This document shows, piece by piece, positions 43,200 to 50,490 of a stretch of 64,000 nucleotides of DNA. Numbering within the stretch: the first letter of the stretch is position 1; each line of letters begins with the position of its first letter. The DNA is taken from IMG/VR virus record IMGVR_UViG_3300029911_000024, positions 1 through 64,000 of that record; one strand, given 5' to 3'. Both the position numbers and the translations under genes were made by a program. Under the pieces are notes generated by a model. The model searched no databases, was not told the origin of the DNA, and saw only the letters and a list, made by a program, of their open reading frames with translations. The DNA is from a virus.

Positions 43200-43372
43200 G
43201 GCGCGTTGACCTGGGCCCAGTGCGTCGCCGAGCGCGGGCCGGTGTCAGGCCTGTCGGTGACGCGCGCAGGCAGTGTGATCCGGCCGCTGTGAATCGCAGG
43301 CTGCCAGAAGATGAACATCAGGCCAGCGTGGCGTGACGGCGGCCATGTGGCGATGGGTTTCCAGTCGATCAT
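43196..43372 (-). CDS. DUF551-like small protein
   Basis: A 58-residue protein: MIDWKPIATWPPS at the start and ATHWAQVNAP at the end, the two conserved blocks of DUF551. ATGA overlap with the next gene. Function unknown. Confidence 0.65.
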   Translation of the reverse strand: MIDWKPIATWPPSRHAGLMFIFWQPAIHSGRITLPARVTDRPDTGPRSATHWAQVNAP

Positions 43373-43689
43373 GCTGCGATCCTTTCAGGTTCTGGCTTCT
43401 GTTTCAGGTGGCCAGCCTCATAGGCGGCGATGGCCCTGGCGCGTTCTGCCTCCCGCTGGCGGATGGCGGCGCGCACCTCTTGATCGGCATGCGCGGGCGA
43501 GCCGTCGGCGTAGCTGTAGACATATTCCACGTCTGTCAGCCCATCGCCTTGCCGGGCGTGGCGGCTAGGCTTCGCCATGATGTTATTGGTGCCGATCATG
43601 CGCTTGCCTTCCGGCGTGAGGGTTTTGAACCACGAGGCGACGCGGATCGGCACGCCTTGGCGCGTGATGGTGATCTGGTTAGTGGACAC
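43369..43689 (-). CDS. hypothetical protein
   Basis: A 106-residue protein read from a GTG (STNQITITRQGVPIRV); the C-terminus is a charged helix rich in E/R/A. It overlaps both neighbours. Unknown. Confidence 0.5.
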   Translation of the reverse strand: MSTNQITITRQGVPIRVASWFKTLTPEGKRMIGTNNIMAKPSRHARQGDGLTDVEYVYSYADGSPAHADQEVRAAIRQREAERARAIAAYEAGHLKQKPEPERIAA

Positions 43690-43879
43690 GGGCCACCTCC
43701 AGTCCATCGGCCGCGATACCAGCGACGATGTCGCCGATGTAGCGGTGTTCGACGGCGATGCTGTTGCCGAGGCCATGCGCGTCGTCAGGAATGTTCTCGG
43801 CGACCCAGGCCTTGGCGGCCTCGGTCTTGGGATGCAGCAGGTAAACCGTACCGCCGCCAGTGACATGGAAATCAAGCAT
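43679..43879 (-). CDS. hypothetical protein
   Basis: A 66-residue protein (MLDFHVTGGGTVYLLHPK). First gene after the operator promoter at 43924, which reads into it. Unknown. Confidence 0.5.
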   Translation of the reverse strand: MLDFHVTGGGTVYLLHPKTEAAKAWVAENIPDDAHGLGNSIAVEHRYIGDIVAGIAADGLEVARVH

Positions 43880-43923
43880 TTTGTTTCTCCTCAGTGGGCG
43901 GGCCAGATCGGGCCCTCGGGTTT

Positions 43924-43952
43924 GATATAGGACAGAACGTCCTATGCTTCAA
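43924..43952 (-). promoter_or_regulatory. promoter with operator in the spacer
   Basis: TTGAAG, 17 bp, TATATC on the minus strand, with GGACAGAACGTCC (43930-43942) against the -10. The TAGGAC half-site forms the TAG stop of the upstream gene. It drives the 43196-43879 group. Confidence 0.8.
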
Positions 43953-44208
43953 GTGCGGCGGTCAGCGCCCGCAGCAGCGACGTGAACGGGTCCAGCGCAG
44001 CAGCGTCCTTGGTCTCGGCCAGCTTGCGGCACTCGGACTCGGTGCGGGCGTAGCCGTCGGCATATGGCCTGCCGCAGTCTGGGCATTTGTGGGCGGCCTC
44101 GACGTCGGCCTCGGTTTTCAGCGTGCTGCCGTCGTGCGACCAGATATGCCAGCAGCCGGGACAAACGTGGTGGTGGAAGCCCGATGCGCGGGCGCGTGGT
44201 TCTGACAT
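43942..44208 (-). CDS. zinc-ribbon protein
   Basis: An 88-residue protein with CPGCWHIW and CPDCGRPYADG, two Cys pairs of a zinc ribbon, then a helical tail. It may bind nucleic acid. It ends inside the next promoter. Confidence 0.6.
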   Translation of the reverse strand: MSEPRARASGFHHHVCPGCWHIWSHDGSTLKTEADVEAAHKCPDCGRPYADGYARTESECRKLAETKDAAALDPFTSLLRALTAALEA

Positions 44209-44272
44209 GGTGCTCTCCAGAAAAGGGAGGGACCAATTCCCCGGTCCCGTGGGGTTTGGGTGACGAGCCCGA

Positions 44273-44500
44273 TCACAGCGCCGGGCCGGGCACCTCCGGG
44301 CCGAGCGGCGCGAGGCCGCCCTTTACGAACAGTTGGAAAGTGATGATCCCGATAAAGATGGTGCCGATCACAGCGGCGGCCAGCAGGGCGACCATGACGC
44401 TCTTGTCCAGCACCAGTGGGGCGACGCCCAGCCAGACGTTATGCGCCTCGTCCAGAACCTTGCAGGCGATCTTGTGAGCCCGGACGCTCAGGATGGCCAT
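44273..44500 (-). CDS. small membrane protein
   Basis: A 75-residue protein with one long membrane helix (SVMVALLAAAVIGTIFIG). ATG at 44500 chosen; the longer upstream frame is out of phase with real genes. Unknown. Confidence 0.55.
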   Translation of the reverse strand: MAILSVRAHKIACKVLDEAHNVWLGVAPLVLDKSVMVALLAAAVIGTIFIGIITFQLFVKGGLAPLGPEVPGPAL

Positions 44501-44501
44501 G

Positions 44502-44654
44502 TTACTGGCCCCCCGTGTAAGCGGCATGGGCGAAGTCGTCGGCCTGGGCATAATCTTCCCAGATCGCGTCCTCGACCTCATGCTCGGCCATCTGCTCGGC
44601 CTCAAACTCCATGTAGCTGTGCGGGGTGGAAATACGCGATGCGGCCTCGACCAT
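44502..44654 (-). CDS. small acidic protein
   Basis: A 50-residue acidic helical protein (MEFEAEQMAEHEVEDAIWED). It is the first gene after the promoter at 44734 and ends one base before the membrane-protein start. No good ribosome site is visible. Confidence 0.4.
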   Translation of the reverse strand: MVEAASRISTPHSYMEFEAEQMAEHEVEDAIWEDYAQADDFAHAAYTGGQ

Positions 44655-44733
44655 CGCGGCCGGGGCTTTTTCATACGGGGGTGGGCATTTGGTCTCTCCA
44701 TCTTTGGCGGGCCATGGGGCCCTCGACCCATCT

Positions 44734-44762
44734 GATATAGGGCGGCCATTTTGGCCTACAAG
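44734..44762 (-). promoter_or_regulatory. promoter with operator (leftward arm of the divergent region)
   Basis: CTTGTA, 17 bp, TATATC on the minus strand (or TTGTAG with 16). GGCC-N5-GGCC (44744-44756) lies four bases upstream of the -10 (44734-44739). It faces the rightward promoter at 44822, about 60 bases away. Confidence 0.65.
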
Positions 44763-44821
44763 GCCCGGCGTTCATTCTTTTTTAGGGAAAGATTTGGCGG
44801 AAACGCTGGGTTTTTATCCTC

Positions 44822-44849
44822 TTGTAACCCGGACAAGATGGCCTATATT
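44822..44849 (+). promoter_or_regulatory. promoter with operator (rightward arm)
   Basis: TTGTAA, 16 bp, TATATT; GGACAAGATGGCC (44831-44843) fills the spacer against the -10. It drives the operon from 44895. Confidence 0.75.
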
Positions 44850-44894
44850 TGAGTGGCAAAGGGCCTTCCTGGCCCGCCTATCGAGGAGATCGCA

Positions 44895-44999
44895 ATGTCC
44901 CTTTACCGCCAGATGCTCTCCAGCTTTGAAAGCTGGGCGCGCGCCTATGAGACCATCGAGGTCTGTGGCTCGCACGAACTGGACGAGGTGTCGCTGTGA
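44895..44999 (+). CDS. short leader-like protein
   Basis: A 34-residue protein (MSLYRQMLSSFESWARAYE) with a strong ribosome site (GAGGAG). Its TGA overlaps the GTG of the next gene. It may itself function or set up translation of the operon. Confidence 0.6.
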   Translation: MSLYRQMLSSFESWARAYETIEVCGSHELDEVSL

Positions 45000-45208
45000 G
45001 ACAGCCCAGCCAAAAGGCCATGGAGAAGCGCGTCGAGCGCGCCTATTACGCCGGATGCAGCGGCGTGCAGATCAACATCATGGACATCAGCAAGGTGTTC
45101 AAGGCGGGCGTCGCTGCTATCGTCGCCCAGCCTGAGATCAGCGATGCCGATTTGACCGTGAAGGTCCGCGCCATCGTCGACGCCATCAACCTGGGAGTCG
45201 CAGCATGA
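44996..45208 (+). CDS. small hypothetical protein
   Basis: A 70-residue helical prot­ein with GTG start overlapping the upstream stop and ATGA overlap downstream. IMDISKVFKAGVAAIVAQ is the core. Unknown. Confidence 0.55.
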   Translation: MRQPSQKAMEKRVERAYYAGCSGVQINIMDISKVFKAGVAAIVAQPEISDADLTVKVRAIVDAINLGVAA

Positions 45209-45471
45209 GCTATCCCAAGGTCAAGGCGATCAAGGTCTATGGCACCGCTGGCGGCCAAAGCCGCGTTGCCGACATCACCGCCCATATGGTCATTTACGGC
45301 ATGACCGAGGTGAAACAGGCAGAGGCGCTGTTGCTCAATTCAACCGATCTTCTCCACTTCGCCAAGTTCGTGAAGGAAGCGACAGAGCAGTCACTTCCAT
45401 CCGAGACGCTCTTGCAGCAACTTCGCGAGCGCGCCGTCGACGTTATCGGCAGAGCAGAAGGAACATCGTAA
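45205..45471 (+). CDS. small hypothetical protein
   Basis: An 88-residue protein with a short beta segment (VKAIKVYGTAGG) and a helical C-terminus. Coupled on both sides. Unknown. Confidence 0.55.
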   Translation: MSYPKVKAIKVYGTAGGQSRVADITAHMVIYGMTEVKQAEALLLNSTDLLHFAKFVKEATEQSLPSETLLQQLRERAVDVIGRAEGTS

Positions 45472-45827
45472 TGACCAAGATGGAATTGCGGCGGCCGCAG
45501 CAGGCCGCGCCGACCGAGCAGGGCTGGCACTATGCTCGATGGCCTAACATTGCGGCGATTGTTCCAGTATTTGTCGGCGTCGTCATGTACGGAAGTCCGC
45601 GTGGCGACACGCTGATGGTTATAGACGGCCGAATACATCGCCAGCTATCTGATTTCCAGTGGTTCGGCCCGGTGCCGACGTGCATCGAGGCGGCCGTCCC
45701 AACCGAAACCGCGCCAGAAGGCTGCCCCAAATGCGGCAGCAAGCTGTTCGGCGAGCCGGGCGCGCGCGGCACCTATTCCGAGGTCTGCACGAATCCGAAA
45801 TGCGATTACGAGGGATTTTCGACATGA
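45471..45827 (+). CDS. zinc-ribbon protein
   Basis: A 118-residue protein with a C-terminal zinc ribbon (EGCPKCGSKLF ... VCTNPKCDYEG). The N-terminal half is beta-rich. Coupled to neighbours by TAATG and ATGA. Confidence 0.6.
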   Translation: MTKMELRRPQQAAPTEQGWHYARWPNIAAIVPVFVGVVMYGSPRGDTLMVIDGRIHRQLSDFQWFGPVPTCIEAAVPTETAPEGCPKCGSKLFGEPGARGTYSEVCTNPKCDYEGFST

Positions 45828-46216
45828 AAACCCGCATGCTGATTATCCCGCCCCTGGGCCAGCCCACCATCACCGGGCTCGATCTGCCGCCGGAGCCGGA
45901 CTTCAAGGCCATCGTGCGGCTGGTGACGCCGATCCTTTTCGACAACCTCAACCCTAAGGCGATGGCGTTCGGTGTCAGCCTGGAGCGCGTGCGCGTGCTG
46001 GCCGACTTCGAGGGTGGCGTCAATTACCAGCCCACCGACATGATCGTGGACGAGGATTTCCGCGAGAAGCGCCTGCCCCGCAATGAATACGCCACCACGA
46101 TTTACCGGCGCGCGACGATGCTGGGCCGCACTCCGGTGCGCACGCCAAGCGATCCCGAAATGCTGCCAGACATCCTGGGAACGGCCGTTCTGTTTGATCG
46201 GAGGGTTTGGTTTTGA
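45824..46216 (+). CDS. hypothetical protein
   Basis: A 130-residue protein (MKTRMLIIPPLGQPTITG, VSLERVRVLADFEGGV). ATGA start overlap. Unknown. Confidence 0.55.
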   Translation: MKTRMLIIPPLGQPTITGLDLPPEPDFKAIVRLVTPILFDNLNPKAMAFGVSLERVRVLADFEGGVNYQPTDMIVDEDFREKRLPRNEYATTIYRRATMLGRTPVRTPSDPEMLPDILGTAVLFDRRVWF

Positions 46217-46554
46217 GCGGCGGGATCGCATGCCAGTGCCCGGAAAAGGACGAGCCGCTGCTGGATAACCCCGGGGCGAACAGACCGGCGCGCGCGTGGC
46301 GGATACGCCAGTACAGGCACAACAACAGCACCTTCCACGGCGGCTACCAGTCGAGCGAATATTCTGGGATCACATGCCTGCGATGCGGCGCGACGTGGCG
46401 CACCAAAGCAGCCTATGTCGACTTGCTGCAATACATCAGCCGGGACGAGGAATATTGGTATTCCGACCGGTCAAGTTACGAGGCGGTGATGAAGCGGCTT
46501 GGTAGGCCGCCGGATCACGGGAGGCCAGCATGTCCACCGGACCACAAGGCCTAG
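46213..46554 (+). CDS. zinc-binding small protein
   Basis: A 113-residue protein with CQCPEKD near the start and GITCLRCGATW in the middle, giving two cysteine pairs. A TTG start is inferred because GGAGGG lies eight bases before it and it overlaps the upstream stop. Its TAG lies between two operator copies. Confidence 0.55.
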   Translation: MSGGIACQCPEKDEPLLDNPGANRPARAWRIRQYRHNNSTFHGGYQSSEYSGITCLRCGATWRTKAAYVDLLQYISRDEEYWYSDRSSYEAVMKRLGRPPDHGRPACPPDHKA

Positions 46555-46568
46555 CGGCCAAAGCGTCC
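46539..46568 (+). promoter_or_regulatory. tandem operators before the HTH gene
   Basis: GGACCACAAGGCC (46539-46551) and GGCCAAAGCGTCC (46556-46568), centres 17 bp apart, followed by CTATATG and the HTH gene. A good -35 is not obvious. Layout suggests autoregulation. Confidence 0.6.
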
Positions 46569-46605
46569 CCTGTGCTATATGCGGCAATCCATTGGGAGTC
46601 GCAGC

Positions 46606-46884
46606 ATGGCATCGCGGAAAGAACGGGCGAAGTTTTACGTCGACGCGCTGGCGCGGCTGGGCCTGTCCCAGGCCAAGGCGTCGATCTTTTTCGGCTTCTC
46701 GACCCGAAAGTCACGCCGCATCGTCGGCTGCCACACCGATCTGCCCCAGGCCGAGGAAATGCTGCTCAAGGTGATGCTGCATACCGGGCTGACGGTCGAC
46801 GCCGTCAAGAAAATCTGCAACCCGGACGGCGAGCCCGCGCCCAAGAAAGCGCCGCGTCGCGCAGCCGCAGCGACCGCCACTTAA
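46606..46884 (+). CDS. small HTH protein, candidate phage repressor
   Basis: A 92-residue protein. LARLGLSQAKASIFFGFSTRK with RRIVGCHTDLP has helix-turn-helix spacing; the C-terminus is a basic APKKAPRRAAAATAT tail. GGGAG lies seven bases before the ATG. It is the only regulator-like gene placed directly behind two operator copies and is followed by another operator promoter, so it is the best candidate to control the regulon. Confidence 0.6.
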   Translation: MASRKERAKFYVDALARLGLSQAKASIFFGFSTRKSRRIVGCHTDLPQAEEMLLKVMLHTGLTVDAVKKICNPDGEPAPKKAPRRAAAATAT

Positions 46885-46908
46885 ACCCGGACATATCGTC
46901 CCCATATC
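46880..46908 (+). promoter_or_regulatory. promoter with operator
   Basis: CTTAAA, 17 bp, CATATC; GGACATATCGTCC (46889-46901) lies in the spacer, one base from the -10 box. It drives the gene at 46927. Confidence 0.6.
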
Positions 46909-46926
46909 AGTTTCGAGGAGGTCAGC

Positions 46927-47145
46927 ATGGCTGGCAAAATTAACTACGCCTATTTGGATGAAAGCCCGGTCGTTTTTGACAACGACAAGGCTTTCGAGTG
47001 GGTGCAGGGACAAACCACGGCAGGGCGCTGGGTGCCGCTGCACATGGCGGATGCGCGCTCCAAGGCGCGGCTGCTGACGGCGTCCGAGTTCAATGACTAC
47101 GCGGCGCGCTCCGGCGCGAGCGGGTGGACAACCCTTTTCCACTGA
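46927..47145 (+). CDS. small hypothetical protein
   Basis: A 72-residue protein with GAGGAGG ribosome site and its own operator promoter. Ends overlapping the convergent polyvalent gene by about 49 bp. Unknown. Confidence 0.55.
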   Translation: MAGKINYAYLDESPVVFDNDKAFEWVQGQTTAGRWVPLHMADARSKARLLTASEFNDYAARSGASGWTTLFH

Positions 47146-48896
47146 TCTGGCAGGCTGTCGCGCGCTGCGCCGTACAGCTTGATCTGCGCCTGGGCGAGCG
47201 CGTCCTTGCCAGGATCGCTATCCGGCAAAGACCGCCACTGCTTGTAAAGCGTATGGCCACCGCCGCCTGATTCACTCTTGGCGTTGATAAGCTCTGGCGG
47301 CGCGAGCAGCACTTCCCCGATCTGGCCATTCTTGAACTGGACGTTCACCGCCCGGTCAAAATACCCAACGTCCGTCGTCTTGTAGCCCTCGTCGGTGGCG
47401 GGGAAATGCTCGGCCAGCATCTTGGCGACCTTGTCGGCCTGCTCCGGGGTGTCGACCGCGAAGGTGCCGCGCACGATGTCGGTCACGCCAGCCGGTTCGC
47501 GCCCGGCCGCCATCTTGGCCAGGGCAGCGTGGAAATCCTTCTCCAGCACGCGCGGCAGCTTCTTGACGCCGGGGCTACGCCACTGCGCGCCCGTCGCGGC
47601 CGCGATTTTATCCCCAACATTGTCGAGCGTCGCCTTGTTGGCTTCCGCGCCAGCATAGACCTGCTCGATGGTTTTGAGCGGGCTGGCCTTGATCCAGCCA
47701 GCCTTGACATCCCGCGCATCGTGCGGGCCCACCGCCTTGGTGCCTGGGCTGTCACCACCGCTCCAGCGGCCGTCATCGTCGCGCGGCTGATCGGGATCGT
47801 ATTTCGCGAAGGCCTTGGCGATCATCTTGCGCAGGCCTTTTTCCTGGGCCCAGTTCTCGTTGATCCCGGCATGGACTTCCGGCCCGAACACCAGCGGGAA
47901 GCTTGGCGGCTCGATGGCGCGCACGTCCTTGCCCTGGGTGTCATAGGACAGGGTGATGTGGGTGAGATATTTGGGCCAGTCGTGCGTCGCGCCAGCCGCC
48001 ATTGCCTCGGCGTGCCGCGCCTGGAGCGCAGGGCTTTGGAAATGAAGCACCACGGCACCCTTGTCGCCAAGGGCTGACAGATGCCGGTGATCGCCCACCG
48101 CCATCACGGTGTCGCTGCGCGGCTCCAGATCGACCGGCTTGCGGCTGTAGACCTGGGTGACATGCATTTCGTGGGGAGGGACGAGGTTGGGGATGCCAGC
48201 CGCTTTCGCCCAGGCGTGCAGCCGGTCGGCGTTGGCCAGCGGCCGGTGGACGTACAGGCTGTCAGGTGCAGCCAGCTTGGTGATGGTTGAGGCGGCCCGC
48301 AACGCATCGCCGAACGAGATCGCCTTCCCAGCGGGCACGCCGCGCCCGACAATGACCTCGTGATATTTCCCGTTTTTGGTGACGTTGACAGCCACAACTT
48401 GGGAAACAGGAATATCCCGCTGCACTATGTTGTCGCCGAACTGGGCAGCGAACTCCCTGGTGGTCGCCCAGTTCTGGGTGGCCTTGGTGCGCTGCAACCC
48501 CACGGCGCGGAACAACGGAATCTTGTCGCCATACTGGGCGCGTAGCACGGTGCGGGTGGCCGCGAAATTGTCGTAAAACTGATTTGGTGTCACCAGCTTG
48601 CTCTTGCCATCCATGATGTCGTCGATGGCAGTGTTGCTGTTTTTGGCGGTGCCATAGGCCGCATCGCTGATCGCCATATAGATCGGCTTGGTGCGCAACA
48701 GATCGGTGTGCGCGGCGACGACAACGGCTGGTGACAGCGTGCTCATTGTTTCTGCGGCTGTGGCGATCTTTTCCGGTGTGGTCGGCTTTGAAAGATCGAA
48801 GCGCAGCGACCCAGCCTGCCGCACATGTTCCTGAAATGCTAAGGCATCTGCGCCAGTCAACGTCCCCTTTTGGCCCAGGGTACGAATGGCATCCAC
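47097..48896 (-). CDS. polyvalent protein: ART-like + Acb1-like + RelA/SpoT-like domains
   Basis: A 599-residue frame (GTG start) that is in phase with, and opens directly after, the amber stop of the gene upstream. Residues about 65-185 resemble an ADP-ribosyltransferase (LFRAVG, NWATTREF, HEVIVGRG). About 210-345 match Acb1, the anti-CBASS 2H phosphoesterase: EMHVTQVYSRKPVD (H245, T247) and YLTHITLSYD (H313, T315). A KYDPDQPRDDDGRWSGG linker follows at 365. About 440-590 resembles a RelA/SpoT-type nucleotidyltransferase (VTDIVRGTFAVDT, GGGHTLYKQWR). It likely counters host defence after entry. Confidence 0.6.
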   Translation of the reverse strand: MDAIRTLGQKGTLTGADALAFQEHVRQAGSLRFDLSKPTTPEKIATAAETMSTLSPAVVVAAHTDLLRTKPIYMAISDAAYGTAKNSNTAIDDIMDGKSKLVTPNQFYDNFAATRTVLRAQYGDKIPLFRAVGLQRTKATQNWATTREFAAQFGDNIVQRDIPVSQVVAVNVTKNGKYHEVIVGRGVPAGKAISFGDALRAASTITKLAAPDSLYVHRPLANADRLHAWAKAAGIPNLVPPHEMHVTQVYSRKPVDLEPRSDTVMAVGDHRHLSALGDKGAVVLHFQSPALQARHAEAMAAGATHDWPKYLTHITLSYDTQGKDVRAIEPPSFPLVFGPEVHAGINENWAQEKGLRKMIAKAFAKYDPDQPRDDDGRWSGGDSPGTKAVGPHDARDVKAGWIKASPLKTIEQVYAGAEANKATLDNVGDKIAAATGAQWRSPGVKKLPRVLEKDFHAALAKMAAGREPAGVTDIVRGTFAVDTPEQADKVAKMLAEHFPATDEGYKTTDVGYFDRAVNVQFKNGQIGEVLLAPPELINAKSESGGGGHTLYKQWRSLPDSDPGKDALAQAQIKLYGAARDSLPDQWKRVVHPLAPERAA

Positions 48897-49019
48897 CTCG
48901 GCCTTGAGGCGCTCTCGCTTCTCGTCACGCGATCCACCCTCGATGCTGGAAAAGCGGCCGAGATCGTCGTGGTTTTCGTTGTATTTTAGGAACCGCTTCT
49001 GCGCTTCAAGCCGGGAACC

Positions 49020-49793
49020 CTACCGATCCCGAATCCCCCGCCATAGGTCTCCGGCGCTGCTTCCCTGATACCGGGATGCGTCAGCGGCGATGACGCGCTC
49101 GTAGGCTTCCCGGCCGCGCTGGCGCTGCTCGGCGTCGCTGCCTGTGCCTTGGTCGTCTCCGATGAACTCGGCATGTCCGGCGGTCCTTGTGGCCACGGTG
49201 TTGTGGGCGACGGCGAAATCACCGACAGCGTGCCCGAGCGAGCCGTCAGTGTCCACCACCAGCACGCGGGTGCCGGTGGAGCTTGGAATCAAGGTGTGGA
49301 ACCCGATGCCAGCTTTCAAGAGGGCCGCGTGGGTATCGGCCGGGCCGCCCGGCACCGTCAGGTCATACATGGCCTGCGGGCCGTCCTGGGCCTTGGTAAA
49401 GACCAAGACCGCCTTCTGGGCGGCGAGGTGGCCTTTCATCACCGTGGCAAGCCGCATGGCCTCCGGCGTGGCGTTCTGGCTTTCGGTGACGGTCGAGTTT
49501 TCCGCGCCGTCCGACCATGCGCCGATCACGCCCGCGCTGCTGCCGGTGATCCCCAGGCGGCTGTCGATGTCCCGAGACATGGCCTCGAAAAGCTTCTGAC
49601 GCGGCCCAGCGAGGTCGTGGGCAGCGCCGCCGAAATCCTTGTCATGGATGCTGGGGCTGGCGAACGCCGCGCCGCCGCCGGTCCATTTGCCGTCCTGATC
49701 TCGGGCCTCGTCCGGGTCAAACTTGTGGATGGCAGCCGCAGCAGCCAAGGCTTGATCGAATGAAAGCGCGCCCACCGCTACCGTCTCCCCCAT
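49020..49793 (-). CDS. polyvalent protein, N-terminal module, ending in an in-frame amber
   Basis: A 257-residue frame. It has a KFDPDEARDQDGKWTGG linker at 24-40 and a domain of unknown family (VIGAWSDGAENSTVTE, IPSSTGTRVLVVDTDGSLG). It stops with TAG at 49020-49022, but the same frame continues with a conserved-looking GSRLEAQKRF...KYNENHDDLGRF linker. The intact gene was probably 49793 to 47097 (898 codons plus stop) with a sense codon, perhaps TGG, at the TAG. Confidence 0.6.
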   Translation of the reverse strand: MGETVAVGALSFDQALAAAAAIHKFDPDEARDQDGKWTGGGAAFASPSIHDKDFGGAAHDLAGPRQKLFEAMSRDIDSRLGITGSSAGVIGAWSDGAENSTVTESQNATPEAMRLATVMKGHLAAQKAVLVFTKAQDGPQAMYDLTVPGGPADTHAALLKAGIGFHTLIPSSTGTRVLVVDTDGSLGHAVGDFAVAHNTVATRTAGHAEFIGDDQGTGSDAEQRQRGREAYERVIAADASRYQGSSAGDLWRGIRDR

Positions 49794-50034
49794 GCCAGAC
49801 CGATTCCCAGTGGACGAGTTATCGCCCGAGGATCAGGCCTTCGTCCAGCTTATGGCTGGGGTGTATCGGATACTGACGACGATGCTGCTGGTTTTCCCGC
49901 CTGGACCTCGTCGGACTGCCCTTGAGGTTTTGCGGGAGAACCTGATAGCCACCGTCCGGTCAACGGTCGTGATGCCGGATCGCGCAAGTCATCCGGCTCG
50001 TCCGGGTGCCACTCCCAATGAACCCAGCCGATAG
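49792..50034 (+). CDS. possible antisense small gene
   Basis: An 80-residue frame (DELSPEDQAFVQLMAGVY, ALEVLRENLIATVRSTV) with a protein-like amphipathic pattern, starting within the same CATG as the divergent polyvalent gene and lying opposite the 3' end of the gene at 49850. No ribosome site. May be real or a shadow. Confidence 0.25.
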   Translation: MPDRFPVDELSPEDQAFVQLMAGVYRILTTMLLVFPPGPRRTALEVLRENLIATVRSTVVMPDRASHPARPGATPNEPSR

Positions 50035-50239
50035 TGGCTGTTTTCTCGACATAGCCGCCGGTCATGACATGGACGCGGTCTCCAACCTGGGCCCAGCGGA
50101 TGCGGCGCTCGACGAACGCCATCAGCACGACATGGTTGCCCTTCGCCACCGGCCAGATGATGTCACCGTCATAGCCGATGCTGGCCAGGAACCGGTCCAT
50201 GGCCTCGTCCATACGGCGCTTGATGTCGGCGTATTTCAC
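49850..50239 (-). CDS. hypothetical protein
   Basis: A 129-residue protein with GTG start overlapping the upstream stop. YADIKRRMDEAMDRFLAS and WAQVGDRVHVMTGGYVEKT form a compact N-terminal part; the last 40 residues are low-complexity. Unknown. Confidence 0.5.
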   Translation of the reverse strand: MKYADIKRRMDEAMDRFLASIGYDGDIIWPVAKGNHVVLMAFVERRIRWAQVGDRVHVMTGGYVEKTATIGWVHWEWHPDEPDDLRDPASRPLTGRWLSGSPAKPQGQSDEVQAGKPAASSSVSDTPQP

Positions 50240-50490
50240 AACCCGCCGCCGACGCGCATTACAGGCTTTTTTGTCTTGCGGGCAACGGCCTCCTGGGCAG
50301 CGACACGCCTGCCGCGCTCGGTCAGGGTAATCGTGACCTGCACAAGACCACGCCCGGCCAGGGCGCGCAGGTTTACGTTGGGCGATATGTGCTCGATGGT
50401 CGCGGCATTGCCTCTGACAGTGACGTCGCCGATCTTGTGAATGGCCGCGCGCTGGGTCTGGTTGAGATACGGGTCGCCGCTGTTGCTCAT
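50236..50490 (-). CDS. winged-helix-like small protein
   Basis: An 84-residue protein: AAIHKIGDVTVRGNAATIEH, NLRALAGRGLVQVTITLTE and RGRRVAAQE resemble a winged helix of the MarR/PadR type. Possible regulator. ATGA overlap upstream. Confidence 0.5.
   Translation of the reverse strand: MSNSGDPYLNQTQRAAIHKIGDVTVRGNAATIEHISPNVNLRALAGRGLVQVTITLTERGRRVAAQEAVARKTKKPVMRVGGGL

Noticed and set aside
44514-44749. Upstream extension of the small membrane protein
   Set aside because: It covers the acidic 50-residue gene in another frame and reads as basic shadow sequence.
46530-46943. Alternative frame starting MSTGPQGLAAK
   Set aside because: It is out of phase with the HTH protein, which has the recognisable motif and the better ribosome site.
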